From: Synechococcales cyanobacterium S06
GTDB taxonomy: Bacteria > Cyanobacteriota > Cyanobacteriia > Cyanobacteriales > JAABRE01
Length of the DNA: 64,000 nt
NCBI GenBank assembly: GCA_011391125.1
Contig: JAABRE010000013.1
Location: 1-64,000 of the forward strand
Reading direction: 5' to 3'
Shown one piece after another: positions 9,438-18,386 of this stretch. How positions within the stretch are numbered: the stretch's first letter is position 1; the number at the start of each line of letters is the position of its first letter. Made by a program: the position numbers and the translations under genes. Under the pieces are notes generated by a model. The model made no database searches. It worked only from the letters and a program-made list of their open reading frames with translations, and was not told the origin of the DNA.

Positions 9438-10016
9438 TTATACTGTTAAAGCTTCGGTAACTGCTTTGATGGTAATATCAGCACTAGGCATAATTGCATG
9501 GGCGAAAACGGGTACTTTGACTTCTTTTCCTATGGGTAATTGGGAACTATTTGCTGGCAAGATCATTAAGTCGAAAGGAGTCCAAATTGAGGTGAATTTA
9601 AGTTTATTTAACAGGTGAATTTCATTATTTAATGCTGTTAAAAAGGCACTATTTGGGCGCATTTGTTGACAACCAATGAAGGGTAATAAGTGACCCATGA
9701 TTGTACCATTATTGGGGGAAGAAATGGTTATTAATCGCTCTACTTTGTCAATTCCTCCTAATTTTTGAACGTAATATCTGCTAACTATTCCTCCCATACT
9801 AAATCCGATTAAGTCGAATGGTTTATTTTTTGGTAAGTTATTATTAACATAGTTCTCAATTTGTACCGCCAATTTATCTAATCCCACTGTACCATCATTC
9901 GGTTTTAAATCGAAGCGATGAACTTCCCATCCATGCTTGCTAAGATGGTTGGCCATGGTATTAAAAACGGTGTTAGTTCTGAGGATTCCATGGATTAATA
10001 AGACTGGATTTTTCAT
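9438..10016 (-). CDS. Lipase-like alpha/beta hydrolase
   Basis: This 192-residue protein of the triacylglycerol-lipase/PGAP1-like fold begins VLLIHGILRTNTVF (oxyanion HG motif) and has the nucleophile elbow GFSMGG followed by IVSRYYVQ. It is short for a lipase, but cyanobacterial members of this size are common. Its start lies 1 nt after the stop of the ABC ATPase gene upstream (stop at 10018-10020, ATG at 10014-10016), so translation is probably coupled. A lipid or lipid-like substrate is plausible but unproven. Confidence 0.8.
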   Translation of the reverse strand: MKNPVLLIHGILRTNTVFNTMANHLSKHGWEVHRFDLKPNDGTVGLDKLAVQIENYVNNNLPKNKPFDLIGFSMGGIVSRYYVQKLGGIDKVERLITISSPNNGTIMGHLLPFIGCQQMRPNSAFLTALNNEIHLLNKLKFTSIWTPFDLMILPANSSQLPIGKEVKVPVFAHAIMPSADITIKAVTEALTV

Positions 10017-10017
10017 C

Positions 10018-10914
10018 TTAATTTCTATTAGTAATTTCTAAGTAAATATGTTCTAAATTAACCGATTGTCGAGAAATTGAGTTAAGATTAATTCCTGCAA
10101 ATTTACTGATAATTTCACTTAATTCGAGGTGTTTTGGTAGCCAAAATGCCAGTTCTCCTCCGTAATTTTGGGGGGTGAAACCTGCTTGTTTTCCAAGGGC
10201 GATCGCCTTTTCTTTGTCATCAGTTTCAAGATAAATTATTTCCTGAGCAGGAATGATTTTTCTTAATTCAGCTAAACTTCCTTCAGCGATTATTTTACCT
10301 GCTTTTAAAATACCAATTTTTTGACATAATTTTTGTGCTTCATCGAGTAAATGAGTTGTTAATAAGATGGTCATTCCTGATACTCGTAAATTCTCGATTA
10401 ATTCCCATATTTGATAACGAGTTTCTATATCTAATCCGGTGGTTGGTTCGTCTAAAATTAATAATTTTGGGTGATGAACTAGGGCGATCGCCATATTAAG
10501 TCGCCGTTGCATTCCTCCACTTAAGCTAGAAACAAGGCTATTTTTTCGCTCTAATAAGTTAACATTAGCTAGACTTTTTTCAAGGGAAATTAACCTTTCT
10601 TGTTTCGATAAACCGTAAATTTGAGCATAAAAATTAAGGTTTTCAGCACAGGTTAAATGGGGGTAAAATAAATTTTCTTGGGGTGCGACACCAATTAAAT
10701 ATTTTGTAGCATTAGAAACCGGTTTATTATTAATAGTAATTGTGCCAGAATCTGCTTGCAACAAATTACAAATAATATTAATAGTGGTGGTTTTTCCCGC
10801 TCCATTCGGACCTAATAAACCATAAACTTGACCTGTGTTTATTTCTAAGTTTAAATTATCTAAAACTTGCCTTTTTTTATAGGCTTTATTTAGATGGGTA
10901 ATTTTTAACATCAA
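10018..10914 (-). CDS. ABC-2 type transporter ATP-binding protein
   Basis: The 298-residue ATPase has Walker A GPNGAGKTTT, signature LSGGMQRRLN, Walker B LLILDEPTTGLD and a switch His in LLTTHLLDEA. The sequence pattern (DrrA/CcmA/NatA-like) indicates an exporter ATPase that pairs with a separate ABC-2 permease. No permease lies beside it. Instead it is followed directly by a lipase-like gene with a 1-nt gap, and preceded by a carboxypeptidase gene. The transported substrate is unknown. Confidence 0.9.
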   Translation of the reverse strand: MMLKITHLNKAYKKRQVLDNLNLEINTGQVYGLLGPNGAGKTTTINIICNLLQADSGTITINNKPVSNATKYLIGVAPQENLFYPHLTCAENLNFYAQIYGLSKQERLISLEKSLANVNLLERKNSLVSSLSGGMQRRLNMAIALVHHPKLLILDEPTTGLDIETRYQIWELIENLRVSGMTILLTTHLLDEAQKLCQKIGILKAGKIIAEGSLAELRKIIPAQEIIYLETDDKEKAIALGKQAGFTPQNYGGELAFWLPKHLELSEIISKFAGINLNSISRQSVNLEHIYLEITNRN

Positions 10915-10940
10915 GATTTTTTATTAAATATTAAGAAGAT

Positions 10941-10975
10941 GATAAATCCGATGTTTTCACAAAATCGGATTTATC
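10941..10975. terminator. Hairpin between carboxypeptidase and ABC ATPase genes
   Basis: A 12-bp stem gataaatccgat/atcggatttatc encloses an 11-nt loop. It shares its arm sequence with hairpins at 445 and 63198. It may end the carboxypeptidase transcript or sit in the ATPase leader. Confidence 0.45.
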
Positions 10976-10980
10976 CATTG

Positions 10981-11919
10981 TTAATTGTTTTCACAGCCCG
11001 TTAAATTCGTTAATTTAACGACTATTTGGTCGATCGCCCCAACTAAGGCCGCACCGGAACTGTTGGCTTGATTGCCAAGAATACTAAACACCAATGTTCC
11101 ATAGATAGGATGGTCAACATAGCCAGATAAAGCTCGAACTCCAGTCAGAGTACCGGTTTTGGCGTGTACTGTTCCTTGGGCAGGAGTTTGACGCATTCTA
11201 TTTCTGAGAGTACCAGTTTGGCCGGCTGTGGGCAAGGAAGCGAAGAAAACCTGCCTATTTTCGGCGAAATACATACCTCGGAGAGCTTGAATCAAGGCGC
11301 GAGGACTAGCGCTATTATAACGAGATAATCCTGAACCATCAGCCAAGCGGAAGGACTGGCTGTCAACACCTAACTGCATCAAAGCTTGTCGCGCTTTTTG
11401 TGTTCCACCGAGGTGACGCATGAGGGTATCGGCATAATAATTATTGCTGTTAATATTGGTAACTGTAACCCAGTCCTGGAGAGACTTTGAGCCGATCGCA
11501 CTTTGGGGGGACAGAGTTTGTAAGGCTGCTGCTGTGGTCAAAATTTTGACATTGGAAGCGGGAATTAATTTTAAATCCGCATTGTAATTATAAATAGTAT
11601 TACCATCTAAAGATTCAACTAAAATTGCCCATTTAGAAGGGTATTTCTGCACAATGGGATCAATTTCTGAGCGAAGAATTTGTCGACAAACATCATAATT
11701 TATCTTGCTATTATTACTATCAAAATGGAGTTGAGATGGCGCATTAAAAGTGTTTTGCTCAGGTGCTGGTACTGGGATTTCGATGGGCGCAAATTCTAGT
11801 GTTTTATAAACTGAGGTTGCGATATTATTTGACTGAGCAAAAGCGGGATTAAACCAAGAAAGACTAGCAGTAGTAACAATAGTTGTTAAAGTTTTGGTCA
11901 GATTACGAACTTGATTCAT
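10981..11919 (-). CDS. dacB: Compact D-Ala-D-Ala carboxypeptidase (peptidase S13)
   Basis: This is a periplasmic penicillin-binding enzyme that trims peptidoglycan stem peptides. A signal peptide is visible (cleavage near AFA-QS, residue 29). The three penicillin-binding motifs are present: SNVK at 122-125, SGLSRYN at about 196-202 and KTG at 254-256. Only about 75 residues separate the first two motifs, whereas classical S13 enzymes carry a large insertion of about 170 residues there (domains II and III). The protein is therefore an unusually compact form of 312 residues, still with SNNYYADTLMRHLGG intact before the second motif. It starts 4 nt after the J-domain gene upstream, so the two are probably one operon. 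Confidence 0.85.
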   Translation of the reverse strand: MNQVRNLTKTLTTIVTTASLSWFNPAFAQSNNIATSVYKTLEFAPIEIPVPAPEQNTFNAPSQLHFDSNNSKINYDVCRQILRSEIDPIVQKYPSKWAILVESLDGNTIYNYNADLKLIPASNVKILTTAAALQTLSPQSAIGSKSLQDWVTVTNINSNNYYADTLMRHLGGTQKARQALMQLGVDSQSFRLADGSGLSRYNSASPRALIQALRGMYFAENRQVFFASLPTAGQTGTLRNRMRQTPAQGTVHAKTGTLTGVRALSGYVDHPIYGTLVFSILGNQANSSGAALVGAIDQIVVKLTNLTGCENN

Positions 11920-11923
11920 GATG

Positions 11924-12847
11924 TTATCGAGATAATAAAGGTTTAAAAATGTCTAAAAAAATTTTCAGCAATAAATTGAGTTTATTAAGTTGGCTATCCT
12001 GAAAAGATTGAGCTTCAAAAAGTAATTTATAGTCCCGATAAGCTACATTAATTTGAGCCGTTATTTCCGTAGCTTGGGGATGTGAATTAAGATCAGGATG
12101 CCAGGTTTTAATCAGTATTTTATAAGCCATTTCGACTTGTTTTTCTGTCGCTATTGGTGATACTCCCAATACTTGCCACCAAGGTATCATATCCTCACTG
12201 ATCTTGTCCTCCTCACGAATATTAATAATTTGTGGAATCAATGTCCACTTAGTACCATAGCATATTTGGTAAATTAATTTGAGCTTATTGATACCAATTA
12301 ATTCTGTTGCTTGATCGTGCCAATTCTTGAAAGCTAAACGCATTTTAAGTTGTAGCATGGGATTCAGGCCTGAAAAATTGGTTAGAAACGGGTTATTATT
12401 GCGCGCAATTGATTCTAAAACCTGTTGGGCGTAACCTTCAGGATCGGGTAATTTTAATAATAAATATAATTCTTCGCAAATATTTTCTACTTCTGGTTTA
12501 TCTTTCCATTCCCAATAATTAATCCCCAATTGTTTTAAATTTTGGCGATAAAATTTTTGCCATGTTTGGGTAACAATACAAGCAAAAGGAGTCATTAATG
12601 GAGTTGCAAAATTATAAAATTGTCCCGTTAAATATTCTTCTGGTATGTCTTCTAATTGACACAAAATCGGAGTCGCAAAATCATAAAATTGTCCCGTTAA
12701 TGAGGTTTCAGGTGCTTCTTCTAATAAACAAGTTAACTGAGCAAATTGTCCTTCAAGTCTGATTAAATTCGGCTCATTTTTAGATTTAGATATTAATAGG
12801 CAACCTGTGAGAAAAAACACCCCAAATAAAAATATATTTAGTAACAC
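11924..12847 (-). CDS. Membrane-anchored protein with C-terminal J domain
   Basis: The 307-residue protein has an N-terminal hydrophobic segment (IFLFGVFFLTGCLLIS) that could be a membrane anchor or a lipoprotein signal (LTGC). A long middle region includes a duplicated motif, LTGQFYDFATPILC and LTGQFYNFATPLMT. At the C-terminus is a J domain (WWQVLGVSPIATEKQVEMAY) with an intact HPD tripeptide (KTWHPDLN), which stimulates DnaK ATPase. It probably recruits Hsp70 to a membrane site. Placing J at the C-terminus is unlike DnaJ itself. The stop is 4 nt before the S13 carboxypeptidase start, hinting at a shared role at the cell envelope. Confidence 0.75.
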   Translation of the reverse strand: MLLNIFLFGVFFLTGCLLISKSKNEPNLIRLEGQFAQLTCLLEEAPETSLTGQFYDFATPILCQLEDIPEEYLTGQFYNFATPLMTPFACIVTQTWQKFYRQNLKQLGINYWEWKDKPEVENICEELYLLLKLPDPEGYAQQVLESIARNNNPFLTNFSGLNPMLQLKMRLAFKNWHDQATELIGINKLKLIYQICYGTKWTLIPQIINIREEDKISEDMIPWWQVLGVSPIATEKQVEMAYKILIKTWHPDLNSHPQATEITAQINVAYRDYKLLFEAQSFQDSQLNKLNLLLKIFLDIFKPLLSR

Positions 12848-12903
12848 AAAAAAGACCTCTTAGTATTCAAAAGTGTTAGGGCGATCGCTTCGACAACCTT
12901 GTC

Positions 12904-14151
12904 TTATATTTTATTATATTCAGGGTATTTTAAGTTTAATTTTATTCCATAAATTCCTGATAATAATAACCAAGTTAAGGTATTTATTCTTAAATCGAAA
13001 ATTGTCACGTCAAATAAGTTAAAGAAAATACCGTTACTAAAAGCGATTAAATAAGTGAAGACAATTAATCTATTTTGGGGTTTTATTTCTTTTAATAAAA
13101 GTATGGTTTGAGCTAAAATATACCCGATTATACTACAGAAAAATAGGGTTAATATTATCCCAGTTTCTGCACTTAACATTAGGAAAAAATTGTGAGGATG
13201 TCCTAGCCAAATATTCATTTTTTCCTGATATAAGGGGCTAAAATTTCTTAATCCCCAACCTGTTAAGGGGTCTTTGATCATTAAGTCCAAACTAAATCTC
13301 CATTGGGTAATGCGGAGAGTTTCAAGAGGGCGATCGGGATACATTTGATCAGATAAACGTCCCCAAAAATATTTTGGGACAATATAACGGAGGGAATTAC
13401 TAATCGGTTTAGGTGCAAAAGATGCTCCTAAAATTATACTAATTGCGGTGGTAAATGCTAATACTAAATAATACCAACCTAAATATATTGTATATGCTAA
13501 AACGGCTAAAAATGCTATGCCCCAAGCATTACGTGAGGAGGTTAAAATTAAACTAATACTATTAAGAATAATCCCCATAGTTAACCAAGCAAATCTTAAT
13601 TTATTTTTGCGCCAAAATTGATAATTTTCTAACCATAAACCAAGGGAAATAGTGAAACTTATTAACAAATAAATTGCCAAAATATTAGCATACATAAACA
13701 CTGAGGACATTCTACCTTCAGGATTACCATGGGCAATTAATTCCCAACCTAAAAATAAGGGAGGAGTTTGCCAATTTAAAAATAATTGACCTAATCCTAA
13801 AATACTAATAATTGGCGAGGGAATAACTAAACATAATGCTAATTGACGTAATTGATTAAGATTATTTATTAACCCACTAAAGGCAATAAAAAAAGCAAAA
13901 AAGGGCAAAAAATTAGCTAAACCGAGCCAAGATTCTCCTGGTTTATAGGCAAAAATAGAAATTATGATTAAACCTAAACTTAGGATACCAAAAGCTTTAG
14001 TAATGGGTAAATTTATGAGATAATTAAACTCATTTTTCCAGAGATAAATTAACGTAATACCGAATATTATTCCTCCTAACAAGGGAAATAAAGGGAAAAT
14101 TAATATTCCCCATTTCGTAAAATTCCAAATCCAATTTTTTTCGTAATTCAT
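12904..14151 (-). CDS. O-antigen ligase/polymerase-like membrane protein
   Basis: The 415-residue protein is strongly hydrophobic, with around ten to twelve predicted membrane segments and a large loop containing TSSRNAWG and LGHPHNFFLMLSAETG, the hallmarks of the Wzy_C/O-antigen ligase family. Cyanobacterial members include IctB-like proteins of uncertain function. Likely role: transfer or polymerisation of glycans at the cytoplasmic membrane. Its ATG overlaps the stop of a 50-residue antitoxin-like ORF upstream (ATGA overlap), so the two are translationally coupled. Confidence 0.8.
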   Translation of the reverse strand: MNYEKNWIWNFTKWGILIFPLFPLLGGIIFGITLIYLWKNEFNYLINLPITKAFGILSLGLIIISIFAYKPGESWLGLANFLPFFAFFIAFSGLINNLNQLRQLALCLVIPSPIISILGLGQLFLNWQTPPLFLGWELIAHGNPEGRMSSVFMYANILAIYLLISFTISLGLWLENYQFWRKNKLRFAWLTMGIILNSISLILTSSRNAWGIAFLAVLAYTIYLGWYYLVLAFTTAISIILGASFAPKPISNSLRYIVPKYFWGRLSDQMYPDRPLETLRITQWRFSLDLMIKDPLTGWGLRNFSPLYQEKMNIWLGHPHNFFLMLSAETGIILTLFFCSIIGYILAQTILLLKEIKPQNRLIVFTYLIAFSNGIFFNLFDVTIFDLRINTLTWLLLSGIYGIKLNLKYPEYNKI

Positions 14152-14300
14152 GAACGTTTTTTTTCTATTTCCGCAATTGCTTCTTCAAAAGGTATTTCAT
14201 CATCATTTATTGCCTGATCATAAGCGCAAATTGCGTCTAATTCTTCTAAAATAAATAATAATTTTTGGTAATATTTTAAGTATTTTTCTTTTAATCTCAT
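14148..14300 (-). CDS. Small antitoxin-like protein (50 aa), no toxin partner
   Basis: Reading from ATG at 14300 gives a 50-residue acidic protein, starting MRLKEKYLKYYQKLLFILEE and ending EIPFEEAIAEIEKKRS. Its tail resembles small cyanobacterial antitoxins that end in IPFEEAIAEIE and normally precede a RelE/ParE-type toxin. Here the next gene, overlapping by ATGA, is the O-antigen-ligase-like protein instead of a toxin. It may be an orphan antitoxin or a small regulator. Assignment rests on remembered family similarity. Confidence 0.55.
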   Translation of the reverse strand: MRLKEKYLKYYQKLLFILEELDAICAYDQAINDDEIPFEEAIAEIEKKRS

Positions 14301-14394
14301 ATCACAAATCCCTTAGAAATAATTTCATTTTACCATATTAATCTGGCTTTCTTAATGGGGATAAATGTATAATAGGCTATATTTATCCTCTGGT

Positions 14395-14462
14395 GGTGGG
14401 TTACGGTGCAAATCAAATGTTATCTGTTTTTCATCAAAATCAATCTTGCACCTAACCCACCC
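14395..14462. repeat. Long inverted repeat in spacer
   Basis: The arm ggtgggttacggtgcaa (14395-14411) pairs with ttgcacctaacccacc (14447-14462) with one bulged base, around a loop of about 35 nt. This gives a large extragenic hairpin. It could be a terminator or a remnant of a small mobile element. Confidence 0.6.
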
Positions 14463-14511
14463 TACAAAATATTAACTATTAAGTTAATTATCAATTTTTA
14501 ATTATTAATTG

Positions 14512-15342
14512 TTAAGCAAATTCCCAATTTTCGCTACGCAATAAACGAATTTGAGCAAGGGTTAAAATAGTAGGAATAATGCGCCCATAATTAGTAGAAA
14601 TAGTTTGCCAACCTAAATCAGCTAAAAACCAACCCCATAACATGGGACCAACAAAAGCAAAAACTGTTCTCACTGTCGTATATCTGGCTGCTGTAAGGGA
14701 CATTCCCCGTTTTGCCGTCGCTAATGTAAAATAATTTTTAAACTGATTTGCGGCGAAAATCCCACCTTGAATTAGGCTATTTTTAGCCGTGTGATAAGTT
14801 GCAAAATGTAGCGCAAATTCCTGAGCAATATGTTTTAATAATAGGGGTTTAATCACTGAATTTACGGCTAAAATACTGCTACCTTTAAGGATTAAATTTA
14901 CTGATTCTGAATCTAATTTTAGCGGTGATTTAAGATTAGAAAGTGAGTTAACTATCTTATTACTAATAGTAGTTTGATCATTAGCGGGTAATTTATGCCA
15001 GGTTTGGCTAATTAAATGTAGAAAAATCTCCGTTTCTAACTCAATGGCTGTCATATTTTGAGTATAGGAAATCTTTAAATAACGACAGACTTGACTTAGT
15101 GCTTTTTGATAGCTAAATTCGTGAGTTTTCCCCTTTAAAACTGTGATTCCATCCGCAGCAAGATAGCGAAATCTATTTTCAATGGAGTCTAACCAATCTT
15201 CCCAATTTTGACTTTGAATATCTAAAGGTTGAGGGGTTTTTACATAATCTAGGGGATTAAAACGACGGGCAAAAAGAATATTGGTTAAATGTTGTAATTC
15301 TGCTTCTGTGGCTAATTCTAGCACTTCTCTTAAGGCATCCAA
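14512..15342 (-). CDS. YaaW/UPF0174-like protein
   Basis: The 276-residue protein resembles E. coli YaaW in its central block, with GKTHEFSYQKALSQVCRYLK followed by an IELETEIFLHLISQTWHKL segment and a C-terminal helical region that may be membrane-associated (FAFVGPMLWGWFLADLGW). The function of this family is unknown. It is transcribed alone, away from the flavoprotein gene at 15503. Assignment is by remembered pattern similarity and not by a motif with known chemistry. Confidence 0.6.
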   Translation of the reverse strand: MDALREVLELATEAELQHLTNILFARRFNPLDYVKTPQPLDIQSQNWEDWLDSIENRFRYLAADGITVLKGKTHEFSYQKALSQVCRYLKISYTQNMTAIELETEIFLHLISQTWHKLPANDQTTISNKIVNSLSNLKSPLKLDSESVNLILKGSSILAVNSVIKPLLLKHIAQEFALHFATYHTAKNSLIQGGIFAANQFKNYFTLATAKRGMSLTAARYTTVRTVFAFVGPMLWGWFLADLGWQTISTNYGRIIPTILTLAQIRLLRSENWEFA

Positions 15343-15502
15343 AATTCAATTCCTCCTCAAATTTTGACGTAATTATGTTTTAATTGTACGATTAATAATT
15401 ATAGTAGAGTGGTCAGTTAAAAAGCAAGGATAATTCATTGAAAAACTTGATAATTAATTGCCCACTTTACCAAGATTAATATTAGAAATTAAGGTATTAT
15501 TT

Positions 15503-16588
15503 ATGTGGCCTTATTGTGATTTAGATCGTGGTGAAGTCGTAGTCATTGGTGCAGGAATGTCAGGGTTGATTTGTGCGCAAGGTTTACAAACTATGGGCTT
15601 TCAGGTTTTGGTGCTGGATAAATCAAAAGGAGTTGGCGGAAGACTTGCAACCCGACGTTTACATAATACCTGTGTTGATCATGGACTCCCTTATTTTCAA
15701 GAGGGAAAAGATCGACTTTTAAATAAAGTAATTGATGACTTATCTGAAAAAAATATTATTGAACCATGGAAAGGGGAAATTTATGAGTTAAAATCCGATA
15801 ATTCTTTAGTGATTTCTGCACCAGTCAAGCGTTATTTTGCCAAAGAAGGTATTACTTCAGTGGCAAAATATTTAGTTAAAAATGAGTTAATAGAGGCTGA
15901 ATTAGCAATAAAAAAAGCAGCCAAAGTAATTAAAATTAGTCAAGATACGGATGATTATTGGTTACTAAGTTTAGAAAATAGCGAGGAAAAAATTAGGGCC
16001 AAATATGTGGTTTTTGCAATTCCAGCTCCCCAAATATTAATGTTAGTAAAAAATAGCCCCGACTTAAAATTATCTCAGGAATTAATCGAGCAATTAGCAT
16101 CAGTAACATATCACCCTTGTTTAGTAATAATGGCTGGTTATGCTGATAAATATGAGTTACCAAAATGGCAAGGAGTTAGGTTAAATAATGAGGATTTAAA
16201 GTTTATTTTATTAGATAGTAGTAAAAGAAATAATCCGAATAATGAATCTGTCTTTGTCTTTCATAGTACCTCCGAATTTGCTAATAGTTATTTAGACAGT
16301 GATGACTTAGATTTAGCAGCAAAAAAAATCTTAAATATTGGTAGTAAATTACTAAATTCATGGTTAAATAAACCGAATTGGTATAGCATTCAAAGATGGC
16401 GTTATGCTACCCTAAAAAGTGGTTTAAACAAAGGTAATTTAAAGGAAAATAACCTGTTTTTTTGCGGTGATTGGTGTGTTAATGGGGAAAGTTCATTGGC
16501 CAATGCGTTAGCTTCAGGAGTTAACACTAATGGTACTTTAACCTCCCATCATCACACATTAATTAACCAAAAATATCCTGTAATTTAG
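15503..16588 (+). CDS. Renalase-like FAD-dependent oxidoreductase
   Basis: The protein starts MWPYCDLDRGEVVVIGAGMS, so a Rossmann GxGxxG dinucleotide site comes right at the N-terminus. The DKSKGVGGRLATRR motif and a C-terminal FCGDWCVNGESSLANALASG flavin-binding segment follow. This matches the amine-oxidase/renalase-like family common in cyanobacteria, whose substrate is unclear. I chose ATG at 15503 (361 aa) over an upstream TTG at 15458 because taaggt lies 7 nt before it and the protein then begins at the nucleotide fold. Monomeric soluble enzyme expected. Confidence 0.8.
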   Translation: MWPYCDLDRGEVVVIGAGMSGLICAQGLQTMGFQVLVLDKSKGVGGRLATRRLHNTCVDHGLPYFQEGKDRLLNKVIDDLSEKNIIEPWKGEIYELKSDNSLVISAPVKRYFAKEGITSVAKYLVKNELIEAELAIKKAAKVIKISQDTDDYWLLSLENSEEKIRAKYVVFAIPAPQILMLVKNSPDLKLSQELIEQLASVTYHPCLVIMAGYADKYELPKWQGVRLNNEDLKFILLDSSKRNNPNNESVFVFHSTSEFANSYLDSDDLDLAAKKILNIGSKLLNSWLNKPNWYSIQRWRYATLKSGLNKGNLKENNLFFCGDWCVNGESSLANALASGVNTNGTLTSHHHTLINQKYPVI

Positions 16589-16627
16589 CGCATTTTTTAG
16601 CGTTAAAAGGGAACAACAAATATTAAT

Positions 16628-16861
16628 TTACCAGGTAAAATCGGCTGCTAAATTAATAGTTAAATGCTCCTTATTGCGTGGTAGGCCAGTAATACAAGCG
16701 CAAACGGGAGTACCATCTTCTAAGGTTACTTCACAAGCGTGACAAGAGCCCATTAAACAACCAGTAGGAATAAAAATTTCCGCTCTTTCTGCAACGTCTA
16801 AAATAAGTTCACCGGGTTGAGCTTCCATGGTAATATTATCAGGTAAAAAAGTAATTTTCAT
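16628..16861 (-). CDS. Short [2Fe-2S] ferredoxin-like protein
   Basis: This 77-residue protein has a beta-grasp pattern with GCLMGSCHACEV (C-x4-C-x2-C) followed about 11-13 residues later by VCAC, the short-loop spacing seen in CoxS/xanthine-dehydrogenase-type 2Fe-2S domains, not the C-x29-C of plant-type ferredoxins. Either Cys of the VCAC pair could be the fourth ligand. The ATG at 16861 overlaps the cobQ stop (ATGA); a TTG at 16867 is also possible. Coupling to cobQ suggests an electron-transfer role linked to corrinoid metabolism, which is inference. Confidence 0.75.
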   Translation of the reverse strand: MKITFLPDNITMEAQPGELILDVAERAEIFIPTGCLMGSCHACEVTLEDGTPVCACITGLPRNKEHLTINLAADFTW

Positions 16862-18354
16862 GTCCAATGTTTAATAATAGGTGTTAAATCAATATAGGTG
16901 TCAATAAAATCAGCTAAAGAATCAAAAAGAACTTCTCTTTGTTCGCGATAATTCGGCACACCAGTGGGTAAAGAAGGTAAACCACGACGTTGACGCAAAA
17001 TATTTAACCAATTACGTCGCCAACTTCCATTATCAAATAAACCATGCAAATAACAACCCCAAACTGACTGATTATCATTAACAATTCCTAATGATAAATC
17101 ATCAAACAGAGGATGATAATTTTGCTGATTTTCGGTATTTTTATGGTTAACAAAATTGCTACTCCCTTGGTGAATTTCATAACCGATAACAGGGAAACCA
17201 GTCAGGGGATATTGAGAATTAACCGTACGTTGACGGGCAATTTTATCCCGAGAAATAACTGTTTTTAAAGGTAATAAATTAAAGGCTGAATATTCTCCTC
17301 TTTCCCCTTCTAAACCATCGGGATCTGAAATATATTCCCCTAGCATTTGAAAACCGCCACAAATTCCAAAAACTGTACCTCCTCCAGCTATATATTGCTT
17401 AATTTGTTCAGCCATACCGCTTTGTTGTAAGGTTAACAAATCAGAAATTGTCGTTTTTGAACCCGGAATAATTACTGCATCTGGATAACCTAAAGTTTCG
17501 TTTGGTTTAACATATTTTACCTGTACAGTTGGCTCACTTTCTAAAGGATCAAAATCGGTAAAATTAGAAATTCTCGGCAGACGAATAATCGAAATATTTG
17601 TTTCAAAATTATTTTTAGAAGTACGTCTTTCTAATAAATCTAAGGAATCTTCAGCCGGAAAAGAATTATGATCTAACCAAGGTAAAACTCCTAAAACGGG
17701 AATATTTGTATAGTCTTCTAACCACTTAATTCCTGAGTCTAAAAGCGATTTTTGTCCCCTAAACTTATTAATAATAATACCCTTAATTAAATCCCTTTCT
17801 TCTGCTTCTAATAAAGCTAAAGTTCCCACCACATGAGCAAAAGCTCCACCTCGATCAATATCCACCACTAAAATAGTAGGAGCTTGTAAATATTTAGCCA
17901 CTTTCATATTAGTTATATCTCGGTGTTTGAGATTAATTTCGGCTGGACTTCCTGCACCTTCACATATTATTAAATCAAATTGTTCTCCTAATTGTTGTAA
18001 GCAATCTTGAACTAATTGCCAGCCTGTGTCAAAATAATGTTCATAATAATCCGCAGCTTTAGTAATTCCTAACAATTTGCCTTTCATAATGACCTGAGAA
18101 GTCATGTCACCTTGGGGTTTTAATAAAACAGGATTCATTTCCACCGTCGGAGTCACATTCGCAGCCCAAGCTTGTACTGCTTGAGCAAAACCAATTTCTC
18201 CCCCCGTTGTTGTCACAAAGGCATTTAGCGCCATATTTTGCCCCTTAAACGGAGCAACACGCCAACCTTTTCGACTCAATAAACGACACAATGCCGTAGT
18301 AATCAAAGATTTGCCTGCGTGGGAAGTTGTTCCCACCACCATAATTGCTTTCAT
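16858..18354 (-). CDS. cobQ: Cobyric acid synthase
   Basis: CobQ/CbiP amidates four carboxylates of adenosyl-cobyrinic acid a,c-diamide using glutamine and ATP, in (pseudo)cobalamin synthesis. The 498-residue protein has an N-terminal dethiobiotin-synthetase-like ATPase (GTTSHAGKSLITTALCRLL, KGQNMALN) and a C-terminal class I glutamine amidotransferase with the nucleophile in FGICGGFQMLG and His in GYEIHQG. Length is normal for the family. The downstream small ferredoxin-like gene overlaps its stop codon. Confidence 0.95.
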   Translation of the reverse strand: MKAIMVVGTTSHAGKSLITTALCRLLSRKGWRVAPFKGQNMALNAFVTTTGGEIGFAQAVQAWAANVTPTVEMNPVLLKPQGDMTSQVIMKGKLLGITKAADYYEHYFDTGWQLVQDCLQQLGEQFDLIICEGAGSPAEINLKHRDITNMKVAKYLQAPTILVVDIDRGGAFAHVVGTLALLEAEERDLIKGIIINKFRGQKSLLDSGIKWLEDYTNIPVLGVLPWLDHNSFPAEDSLDLLERRTSKNNFETNISIIRLPRISNFTDFDPLESEPTVQVKYVKPNETLGYPDAVIIPGSKTTISDLLTLQQSGMAEQIKQYIAGGGTVFGICGGFQMLGEYISDPDGLEGERGEYSAFNLLPLKTVISRDKIARQRTVNSQYPLTGFPVIGYEIHQGSSNFVNHKNTENQQNYHPLFDDLSLGIVNDNQSVWGCYLHGLFDNGSWRRNWLNILRQRRGLPSLPTGVPNYREQREVLFDSLADFIDTYIDLTPIIKHWT

Positions 18355-18386
18355 TGGTTTTTTAAGTGATTAACAATTGACAATTA

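Noticed and set aside
15458-15502. Upstream TTG start for the renalase-like gene
   Set aside because: It begins in a dispersed gcccac repeat, adds residues before the FAD motif, and the ATG at 15503 has a better RBS.
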